The translations under genes were made by a program, and so were the position numbers. Shown piece by piece: positions 1 through 5,348 of a DNA stretch of 5,348 bases; position 1 is the first letter of the stretch; each line of letters starts with the position of its first letter. The DNA comes from Clostridium sp. UBA3947. GTDB taxonomy: Bacteria; Bacillota; Clostridia; Clostridiales; Clostridiaceae. The stretch covers positions 1-5,348 of the forward strand of contig DGDR01000236.1 in assembly GCA_002385545.1 (NCBI GenBank), in the 5' to 3' direction. The notes under the pieces were generated by a model. That model made no database searches. It saw only the letters and a program-made list of their open reading frames with translations, and had not been told where the DNA came from.

Positions 1-20
1 AGATACAGGTGATCATGGCT

Positions 21-608
21 TTATTGACCATTTGTCCAATTCGTAAACATATCCTTTTTTGCTTCTAGAAAGCTTTTATCAATTACTATGTTATTGCCGT
101 CATCCTTCTTATATTCACTATCTACTGGCACAGGGTTACAACCATTTCTTAATTTCTCAATTTGGTCTATATCAAAAACATTACCACAATTTTGGCAAAC
201 CATTGTATCATCTACTTGCTTATAATAGCCTCTACCTGAAGCATAACAAACTTGACAGGTATTTAGGGCTGTTCTGATAGTGCCATCCTTTGCTTTCACT
301 GCAAAAACTTCCATTGTTACATTGTCTATCTTGTATGGGTAGAAGCTTGCAGTTTCAGAGATCTTATCCTTAGGTATTATTAGATCTGTTCCTGATACAG
401 CTTCCGCTATAATTGACTTTTGTGAGGTCGATGGATTTGAAGGCTGCTTATTTCCTTTTCCTTGATATAATAAAACAAGGGCAATAATTAAAAAGGGTAT
501 TATTGCAGCAAAGTATACTAATACTGACTTAATGCCTGAAGCTTCATTATTATTTTTAGCTGATTTAAAATTATTTTCTCTTTTAGAACTATCCTTCACA
601 TTTCCCAT
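21..608 (-). CDS. DUF2318/FtrD-like membrane-anchored cysteine-rich protein
   Basis: This is a 195-residue protein when started at the ATG at 608. That ATG has a strong GGGGAGG site (617-623) eight bases upstream; an in-frame ATG at 647 would add 13 residues but lacks a good site. Residues 1-27 are polar and basic, and residues 28-48 form one hydrophobic helix. A short Ser/Pro/Asn/Gln-rich linker leads to a C-terminal domain from about 65 to 195. By the positive-inside rule this domain should lie outside the cytoplasm. It holds C118-x2-C121, C138-x2-C141 and a single C157 in a GCNPVPV motif. The cysteine layout and the segments around it (NTCQVCYASGRGYY, MVCQNCG) match DUF2318, annotated as FtrD-like membrane iron-sulfur protein. 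In Campylobacter a DUF2318 membrane protein (Cj1660) lies in the P19/FTR1 iron-uptake operon next to ABC transporter and thioredoxin-like genes. The biochemical role is unproven; metal binding or thiol/Fe-S electron transfer is inferred. It is divergent from the HMA-cupredoxin gene. Confidence 0.88.
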   Translation of the reverse strand: MGNVKDSSKRENNFKSAKNNNEASGIKSVLVYFAAIIPFLIIALVLLYQGKGNKQPSNPSTSQKSIIAEAVSGTDLIIPKDKISETASFYPYKIDNVTMEVFAVKAKDGTIRTALNTCQVCYASGRGYYKQVDDTMVCQNCGNVFDIDQIEKLRNGCNPVPVDSEYKKDDGNNIVIDKSFLEAKKDMFTNWTNGQ

Positions 609-616
609 TTTAACTT

Positions 617-623
617 CCTCCCC
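617..623 (-). promoter_or_regulatory. Ribosome binding site deciding the DUF2318 gene start
   Basis: GGGGAGG on the minus strand lies eight bases before the ATG at 608. It is a near-ideal Shine-Dalgarno match. It makes 608, rather than the in-frame ATG at 647, the likely start. Confidence 0.85.
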
Positions 624-786
624 AACTATTTTTATAAATGCTAACAAAAATATATGAAGTTTATATGTAGATAACTAATAAGTTTTTACTTATCAATACA
701 TAATTTCCATATTTTTATATTATTTTTTTATTTCTTCATATTATCAACATATTTAATTATTAAAATTAGCCTATAAAATGTTACAT

Positions 787-792
787 AGGAGG
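787..792 (+). promoter_or_regulatory. Ribosome binding site deciding the HMA-cupredoxin gene start
   Basis: AGGAGG lies six bases before the ATG at 799. The in-frame ATG at 778 has only A/T-rich sequence before it and would place this site inside the coding region. The start at 799 is therefore preferred, removing seven residues. Confidence 0.88.
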
Positions 793-798
793 TTACTT

Positions 799-2202
799 AT
801 GAGGGGTAAAAAGGAGAAAATAAAGGTTTACCAAATGACCTGTACCTCTTGTGAAAAGCGGGTTGAGAAGGCTATTAGAAAGCTAGAAGGTGTTTTTCAT
901 GTAAAGGTAAGCTATAGGGGTGAATATGCGGAAGTTGAATTTGATGATGAAGTATGCAGCTTAGACAGTATTAAGGAAGCTATAAAGAAGGCTGGCTATT
1001 CCACAGAGAACTCCAAAGACTATAAGTTTATAGGAATATTAATTATAGCTACAACAATTATTTTACTTGGACTTAAAACCAGTGGCTTTGCCATGGAGGA
1101 AAAGTTGCAAAATGCTTCCTATGCTGTTCTCTTTGTAGTGGGTCTTTTTACTTCAATTCACTGTGTAGGCATGTGCGGTGCCCTTATGCTTTCTCAAAGT
1201 TTGTCCAAAGACAGTGAAGGTGGGATTGATTCCATAAAACCTGCTTTAGTATACAATCTAGGAAGGGTTGTATCCTATACTATTCTTGGAGGTCTTATTG
1301 GCGCTTTTGGTTCAGTGTTCTCACTTTCCTATAAGGGCAAAGCTGCCATACAGATATTTGCTGGTACCTTTATGCTTATTATGGGATTGAATATGGTTGG
1401 TTTTAAGGCTTTTAGAAGATTTCAAATAAGACTGCCTTACTCTGCCTGTAAAGTTAAAAGTAAGTCTGACTCTGCCTTTATAGTAGGCCTTTTAAATGGT
1501 CTAATGCCTTGCGGTCCTCTTCAAACCATGCAGCTCTTTGCTCTAGGCACAGGCAGTGCTCTCAAGGGAGCCTTATCAATGCTCATGTTTTCCTTAGGAA
1601 CGGTACCTCTAATGCTAACCTTCGGAGCCTTATCTGGAGTTCTAAGTCAAGGGCACACTAAAAGAATACTAAAGCTTAGCGGGATTTTAATTATTGTTCT
1701 TGGATTTATAATGGGCAACAGAGGCTTTACCATGCTTGGTATGAACCTAAATCCCTTTAAGGCTATTGCAAGAAATTCAAGAAACACCTTATCAAGCAGC
1801 CCAACTAACAATGATTCAAATCCTTATATAGCTAAGGCTGAAATTAAGGATGGAGTTCAGCTAGTTACCATAAGTGCTGGCAACAACGGCTACACTCCAT
1901 ATGTTGTTTATGTTCAAAAGGGAATGCCAGTAAGATGGATTATTACTGGTGATAAGCTTAATACTTGCAACAATGCTATCATTGTTCCTTCCCTAAATAT
2001 CGAAATGAAGCTTAATAAGGGTGAAAATCTTGTTAAGGAATTCACTCCAGAAAATACCCAGGATATTAACTTCAGCTGTTGGATGGGCATGATTGGAGGG
2101 GTAATAAAGGTAGTTGATTCACTGGATACAGTAGATACTTCAGAGGATGAGGTTTCAACTGCACCATCAAACTATACAGCAAGCTGCTGCACAATTAACT
2201 AA
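799..2202 (+). CDS. HMA - DsbD/TauE-like membrane core - cupredoxin fusion protein
   Basis: This is a 467-residue, three-part membrane protein. Residues 5-70 form a heavy-metal-associated (HMA, CopZ-like) domain with the MTCTSC metal site (C15, C18). Residues 77-307 hold seven hydrophobic segments (about 77-94, 107-133, 150-175, 181-203, 225-250, 255-282, 289-307). They carry the family motifs HCVGMCGA (C122, C126) and NGLMPCGP (C238), as in proteins annotated as sulfite exporter TauE/SafE or DsbD_2 family. The most basic loops (203-224 and 283-292) fit an N-inside, C-outside topology. After a Ser/Asn-rich linker, residues 345-439 form a cupredoxin-like domain (YTPYVVYVQKGMPVRW, TCNN, CWMGM). 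It contains no histidine; C390, C427, M429 and M431 are the likely ligands. Inferred role: copper(I) handling, export or delivery across the membrane, or thiol electron transfer. The label sulfite exporter is probably misleading. A terminator follows at once, so it is probably monocistronic. Confidence 0.92.
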   Translation: MRGKKEKIKVYQMTCTSCEKRVEKAIRKLEGVFHVKVSYRGEYAEVEFDDEVCSLDSIKEAIKKAGYSTENSKDYKFIGILIIATTIILLGLKTSGFAMEEKLQNASYAVLFVVGLFTSIHCVGMCGALMLSQSLSKDSEGGIDSIKPALVYNLGRVVSYTILGGLIGAFGSVFSLSYKGKAAIQIFAGTFMLIMGLNMVGFKAFRRFQIRLPYSACKVKSKSDSAFIVGLLNGLMPCGPLQTMQLFALGTGSALKGALSMLMFSLGTVPLMLTFGALSGVLSQGHTKRILKLSGILIIVLGFIMGNRGFTMLGMNLNPFKAIARNSRNTLSSSPTNNDSNPYIAKAEIKDGVQLVTISAGNNGYTPYVVYVQKGMPVRWIITGDKLNTCNNAIIVPSLNIEMKLNKGENLVKEFTPENTQDINFSCWMGMIGGVIKVVDSLDTVDTSEDEVSTAPSNYTASCCTIN

Positions 2203-2229
2203 TTTGCTATTTGTGTAGCAGCCCTTTTT
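2183..2229 (+). terminator. Rho-independent terminator overlapping the gene end
   Basis: GCTGCTGCACAA (2183-2194) pairs with TTGTGTAGCAGC (2211-2222) as a 12-bp stem with one G-U wobble. The loop is 16 bases and contains the stop codon (2200-2202). After two C residues comes a TTTTT tract (2225-2229). The left arm lies inside the coding sequence of the HMA-cupredoxin gene. On the minus strand the stem is followed by TTGCTGTATAG rather than a T run, so stopping of the convergent kinase transcript is less certain. Confidence 0.85.
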
Positions 2230-2242
2230 CTATCCAGTCCAG

Positions 2243-3610
2243 TTATTGATTTTTATTGAAATAAACCTTAAAAACAGATCCTTTCCCTTCTTCACTTTCA
2301 ACCTCAATATTAGCATTATGAAAGCTTAAAATGTTTTTAACTATAGTTAAGCCTAACCCATTTCCTTCAGTTTGATGTCTGCTCTTATCACTTCGGTACA
2401 AGCGTTCAAAGATAAAGGGTAAATCCTCCTTCTTGATGCCTATGCCCTTATCCTTGACCTCCACAACTACCTTCTTATTTTCACCATATAGGCTTACTTC
2501 AACAGAACCATTGGCTTCAGAGAATTTTACCGCGTTTGATAGGAGGTTTATAAAGACTTGCTTCAGGCTATCTCTGTCCCCAGTTATATAATGGTCTTGC
2601 TTATCATCCTCATAGCTAAATTTAATATTTTTGCTATCAGCCTCTCTCTTGAACTCTATACAAATAGCCTTCATAAGCTCATTCATATTAATTTTTTCAA
2701 AATTAAGCCTTATAGCTTCCTCCTCAAATTCCTTTAGCACATTTAAGTTGTCCAACAGCTTACCGAACCTAATCACTTCTTCGTTGAGGTAATTTAGCCT
2801 CTCAGTAGTTACAGGAAAGACTCCATCAATCATAGCCTCCAGGTTATTTTGCAATACATTTAGGGGAGTTCTTATTTCATGAGATATATCAGAAACTAGG
2901 CGCTTTCTAAGCTCATCTTGATATTTTAGCTTCTCAGCTAATACATTTACACTGCTTCTTAAATTCTCTAATTCTTCAATATTGCTAACGGTAAGGGATT
3001 TAGTATCATATTTACCCTTTGATAAGCTTACAGACATATTAGCCACTTCTTTTATAGGTGTAGAAAATTGATTAGAAAAGTATAGGCTAATAATAATTAT
3101 GATTATTAGGGTAACTATTCCACTAGCCACGATACTTCTATTTATTGATCTTTTGAAATTAATATCCTCTTCAGTTAACAGTACCGGTGAGTATTGTCCA
3201 ATATCAACATAACCAACTATCTTTCCATCCACCTTAATTTCAAACCTATGGGATTCATAAATTCCACTATCCTTCACCTGCATATTTGCAAAGTAATTAT
3301 TCTGTAGAATGTTCTTTGGGTCCATTCCCCAAACTACTTTACCGCTAGCATCCATTAAGGTTAAGCAATAACTACCCATATAAGCCTCATGACTTAGCTC
3401 AATACCTGAATCCTCAGACCATTTCCCCTCTTTTTTATAGATTTCTTGAAAGTGGCTTACTATTCTATCATAGAGCTTATTTTGGCTTTGCTTCATATAT
3501 TCATCAAATTTATTATTAATAGTTACATTTACAAAGAGTGTAATAAGTAGTATTGCTAAAAATGAACATATGATAAATAGAATGCTTAATCTTTTTCGTA
3601 TGGTTTGCAT
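2243..3610 (-). CDS. Sensor histidine kinase of a two-component system
   Basis: This is a 455-residue membrane kinase that autophosphorylates on histidine and passes phosphate to the regulator encoded just upstream. TM1 spans about 8-28. An extracytoplasmic sensor region covers 29-157; its ligand is not recognisable, though the stretch around LTLMDASGKVVWG resembles a PAS/Cache-like fold. TM2 spans 158-178, followed by a HAMP linker at about 178-230. The HisKA H-box SDISHEIRTPL carries H244. The ATPase domain has the N-box (N355, N359), the G1 box DKGIGI (387-392), the F-box FERLYR (401-406) and the G2 box GNGLGL (416-421). All catalytic motifs are intact, and the layout resembles BaeS-like kinases. 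The ATG at 3610 forms a TAATG overlap with the regulator's stop. GGTGGTGA (3617-3624) is well spaced for it but too close for the in-frame ATG at 3616, so 3610 is preferred. The 3' end converges on the HMA-cupredoxin gene with about 40 bases between stops. Confidence 0.95.
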   Translation of the reverse strand: MQTIRKRLSILFIICSFLAILLITLFVNVTINNKFDEYMKQSQNKLYDRIVSHFQEIYKKEGKWSEDSGIELSHEAYMGSYCLTLMDASGKVVWGMDPKNILQNNYFANMQVKDSGIYESHRFEIKVDGKIVGYVDIGQYSPVLLTEEDINFKRSINRSIVASGIVTLIIIIIISLYFSNQFSTPIKEVANMSVSLSKGKYDTKSLTVSNIEELENLRSSVNVLAEKLKYQDELRKRLVSDISHEIRTPLNVLQNNLEAMIDGVFPVTTERLNYLNEEVIRFGKLLDNLNVLKEFEEEAIRLNFEKINMNELMKAICIEFKREADSKNIKFSYEDDKQDHYITGDRDSLKQVFINLLSNAVKFSEANGSVEVSLYGENKKVVVEVKDKGIGIKKEDLPFIFERLYRSDKSRHQTEGNGLGLTIVKNILSFHNANIEVESEEGKGSVFKVYFNKNQ

Positions 3611-4296
3611 TAGCATTCACCACCAAACTTGTAGCCTACTTTTACTACAGTTAAAATATATTTTGGGTTTCTTGTGTCATCCTCTATTTTCTTTCTGATA
3701 TTCTTTACGTGTACATCAATAGTTCTATCAAAACCCTCAAAGTCCATTCCAAACACCTTATCAATAATCTGTTGTCTTGACAATACCATACCTTTATTAG
3801 CAGCTAGCGTATATAAAATATCAAATTCATTGGGTGTTAAGGCTACCTCCTGCCCTTTTACCTTCACACTTCTCTTACCATAGTCTATCATTAGGTTGCC
3901 ATCATCAAAAACCAAGGTACTTTTATCCCCTTCTCCATCCAACCGTCTAAAAAGAGCCTTAACCCTGGCTGTAAGTTCCCTAGGACTAAAGGGCTTTACA
4001 AGGTATTCATCGGCACCAATATTCAGGCCATTTATCCTATCATCTAGGGAGCTCTTGGCAGTCAACATAAAGATATGGACATCTGAAGCCTGTCTAATAA
4101 TTTTACATACTTCCTCTCCACTTATGTCTGGCAACATTAAATCTAGGATGATTAGTTTAAAACTCCCAGACTTAAAGAGCTCAAGCCCTTGCAAGCCCCT
4201 CGTTGTATGTTTCACCCTATAGCCTTCCTTTTCTAAATAGGCCTTCATAACCTCTGCTACACTTTCTTCATCCTCAATGATTAATATGTTATTCAA
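3610..4296 (-). CDS. OmpR/PhoB-family response regulator
   Basis: This DNA-binding partner of the downstream kinase is 228 residues long from the TTG at 4296. That start is preferred because GAGGTGA (4302-4308) sits five bases upstream and gives the typical N-terminus MNNILIIEDEE. The other start, GTG at 4305, would lie inside that ribosome binding site and adds three residues. Using the 228-residue numbering, the receiver domain (about 3-118) has the acidic pocket E8/D9, phospho-acceptor D52 in LIILDLMLPD, T79 and K101 in the LVKPF motif. A winged-helix domain (about 126-226) carries the recognition-helix segment RTIDVHVKNIRKKI and a wing ending VKVGYKF. All phosphorylation residues are present. 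The gene lies 38 bases after the MATE transporter stop with no terminator between them, and its stop codon overlaps the kinase start. The three genes are probably one transcript. Target genes cannot be read from the sequence; the MATE gene is the obvious candidate. Confidence 0.95.
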   Translation of the reverse strand: MNNILIIEDEESVAEVMKAYLEKEGYRVKHTTRGLQGLELFKSGSFKLIILDLMLPDISGEEVCKIIRQASDVHIFMLTAKSSLDDRINGLNIGADEYLVKPFSPRELTARVKALFRRLDGEGDKSTLVFDDGNLMIDYGKRSVKVKGQEVALTPNEFDILYTLAANKGMVLSRQQIIDKVFGMDFEGFDRTIDVHVKNIRKKIEDDTRNPKYILTVVKVGYKFGGEC

Positions 4297-4301
4297 CCCT
4301 T

Positions 4302-4308
4302 TCACCTC
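4302..4308 (-). promoter_or_regulatory. Ribosome binding site deciding the response regulator start
   Basis: GAGGTGA on the minus strand matches the end of the 16S anti-Shine-Dalgarno complement and lies five bases before the TTG at 4296. The upstream GTG candidate (4305-4303) is part of this same motif and has no ribosome binding site of its own. Confidence 0.65.
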
Positions 4309-4334
4309 TTGTTTTCTAATTCATCTAAGTTATT

Positions 4335-5348
4335 TTAACTGCATAATTGAATTTCATCCCTTACAGTCATCTTAACCTTCATTTTATATTTCCAATACAC
4401 ATAATATGATAGGGATACTGTTAACAGATCTGCTATTACCTGAGACCAAACGATACCATTCATTCCGATAAAATAATTAAGTATAAACAGCATTGGTATA
4501 TTAAATACAGCCCACCTCATTATACCAAGGAATAGGGCCTTGTTACCTTCACCCAGGCCTTGAAAGAGAAAAACAGTAAAGAAGCTGCTAAACATTAAAG
4601 GTGTTGCTAATACCCTTACTCTTAGGAAGGTAGTTCCAAGAGCTATGGTTTGTGCTTCTGATATAAAGACATTCATAATTGCTTTAGCAAATATTTCGTA
4701 TAGAATGATACTAAATCCACTTACTATCAAACCTATTAAAAGTGAATATTTAATAGTATCATTTATACGCTTTTCTTTTTTTGCAGCATAGTTATATGCC
4801 ACAATAGGCATCATTCCTTGACACAATCCGATACCAACATTTAAAGGCAAACGCTCAGCCTTTAAAACTATCCCCATAGCCGCCATTGCAATATCATTAT
4901 AACTGGACATCAATTTACCAATAACAATGTAATCTATATCAAATAGCAGCGTTCCCACAGCCGCTGGAAGACCAACATTAAATATAGAAATTATACTATC
5001 TTTTGCAGGTAAACCTTGCTTTAAATTAAATCTAATTACCGAGTTCCTTCTAATTTTATATATAACAGCAAAAAAATAAGCACAAGAGATACAATTTGAT
5101 ATAAGGGTAGCAATGCCAACTGCCAGTATTTCTTGACCAGCAGGCATTATAACAAACATAAACAAGGGATCTAGGGCAATGTTAATTAATCCTCCCAAGG
5201 TTATTCCAAAGCCTGCTTCCTTGCTAACCCCTATACTACGAAGCAAATTTGACATTACAGCGGACAGTACCGTTGGTATTGCTCCCAGAACTATAACGCA
5301 AATAGCATATTGTTTTGCATAGACAAAGGTATTTTCACTGGCTCCAAG
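4335..5348 (-). CDS. MATE-family multidrug efflux transporter, 5' end outside window
   Basis: The reading frame stays open to the right edge, giving 337 in-window residues. The Met at 5255 (in-window residue 32) is internal, because the residues before it read LGASENTFVYAKQYA, a conserved MATE segment. About 100 N-terminal residues should lie beyond the edge, given a usual family length near 450. Further family marks are the LLRSIGVSKEA turn (35-45), NIALDPLF (56-63), ERLPLNVGIGLCQGMMPIVAYNYAA in the second lobe, FQGLGEGNKALF, and a late GMNGIVWSQVIAD segment. Many hydrophobic helices are visible. MATE proteins export cationic drugs and other organic compounds using a Na+ or H+ gradient; the substrate here is unknown. 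The second-lobe motifs resemble the MepA-like branch of Bacillota. It is followed after a short gap by the response regulator and kinase genes in the same direction, which suggests co-transcription and perhaps drug- or envelope-responsive control. Confidence 0.93.
   Translation of the reverse strand, partial: LGASENTFVYAKQYAICVIVLGAIPTVLSAVMSNLLRSIGVSKEAGFGITLGGLINIALDPLFMFVIMPAGQEILAVGIATLISNCISCAYFFAVIYKIRRNSVIRFNLKQGLPAKDSIISIFNVGLPAAVGTLLFDIDYIVIGKLMSSYNDIAMAAMGIVLKAERLPLNVGIGLCQGMMPIVAYNYAAKKEKRINDTIKYSLLIGLIVSGFSIILYEIFAKAIMNVFISEAQTIALGTTFLRVRVLATPLMFSSFFTVFLFQGLGEGNKALFLGIMRWAVFNIPMLFILNYFIGMNGIVWSQVIADLLTVSLSYYVYWKYKMKVKMTVRDEIQLCS

Larger units (their letters stand above)
609..798. 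promoter_or_regulatory. Divergent AT-rich intergenic region with both promoters
   Basis: About 190 bases separate the two divergent start codons, and both genes must be promoted from here. The stretch 700-770 is almost pure A/T with T-runs. No consensus promoter stands out. On the minus strand, TTGATA (691-696) followed after 17 bases by TATCTA (668-673) is a candidate with a good -35 box and a poor -10 box. A second minus-strand TTGATA lies at 742-747, with TAATAT (717-722) 19 bases on. On the plus strand, TATAAA at 772-777 could be a -10, but it has no convincing -35 and would give a very short leader. Two short inverted repeats lie here: ATAAGT-TTTT-ACTTAT (678-693) and TTTAAT-T-ATTAAA (752-764). 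I see no clear CopY-type TACAnnTGTA box or Fur box. Confidence 0.5.

Noticed and set aside
59..277. Plus-strand open frame of 72 codons
   Set aside because: It lies antisense within the DUF2318 gene, has no ribosome binding site, and reads as a composition-driven shadow without domain features.
778..798. ATG at 778 as start of the HMA-cupredoxin gene
   Set aside because: It lacks a ribosome binding site, whereas the ATG at 799 has AGGAGG six bases upstream and still includes the whole HMA domain.
609..798. Copper-type operator (CopY box) or Fur box in the intergenic region
   Set aside because: No TACAnnTGTA match was seen, and the GATAA/TTATC fragments do not form a convincing Fur box.
2183..2229. 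Hairpin as a fully bidirectional terminator for both convergent genes
   Set aside because: The T tract is clear only on the plus strand; on the minus strand the stem is followed by mixed sequence.
3674..4222. Two plus-strand open frames inside the response regulator region
   Set aside because: Both are antisense to a clearly intact OmpR-family gene with all its motifs and have no credible translation signals or family resemblance.
4335..5255. MATE gene as a complete 306-residue protein starting at the Met at 5255
   Set aside because: The frame continues to the right edge with conserved MATE sequence (LGASENT), so the gene is cut by the window, not short.

Overview
The window is AT-rich, with Gram-positive style ribosome binding sites (GGGGAGG, AGGAGG, GAGGTGA), a likely TTG start codon and Lys/Ile/Asn-rich proteins. 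This points to a low-GC Bacillota genome, most likely a Clostridium-like anaerobe. That placement is an inference from composition and gene families, not a database match. No rRNA, tRNA, CRISPR array, insertion sequence or phage gene is visible.

Layout from left to right. (1) 21-608, minus: a small single-pass membrane protein with a DUF2318/FtrD-like cysteine-rich domain. (2) 609-798: a very AT-rich divergent intergenic region that must hold the promoters of genes 1 and 3. (3) 799-2202, plus: a three-part fusion of an N-terminal HMA heavy-metal domain, a seven-helix DsbD/TauE-like membrane core and a C-terminal cupredoxin-like domain without histidines. It ends in a 12-bp terminator hairpin whose left arm encodes its last residues. 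(4) 2243-3610, minus: a sensor histidine kinase. (5) 3610-4296, minus: an OmpR-family response regulator overlapping the kinase start. (6) 4335 to the right edge, minus: the C-terminal three quarters of a MATE-family efflux transporter, open at the window end.

The genes form two functional blocks that meet tail to tail near 2200-2243. The left block looks like metal or thiol-redox handling at the cell envelope. The FtrD-like protein and the HMA-membrane-cupredoxin protein are divergently transcribed and could share control. The fusion places Cys-based sites on the cytosolic face, in the membrane and outside the cell, as a copper or electron relay would need. The right block (MATE, response regulator, kinase) is packed like one operon, with a gap of a few tens of bases and then a TAATG stop/start overlap. 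This suggests a two-component system linked to the transporter. Nothing in the sequence shows that the two blocks work together.

The best candidate for something under-described is the left block. Each domain belongs to a known family, so the novelty would lie in the combination and mechanism rather than in a new fold.
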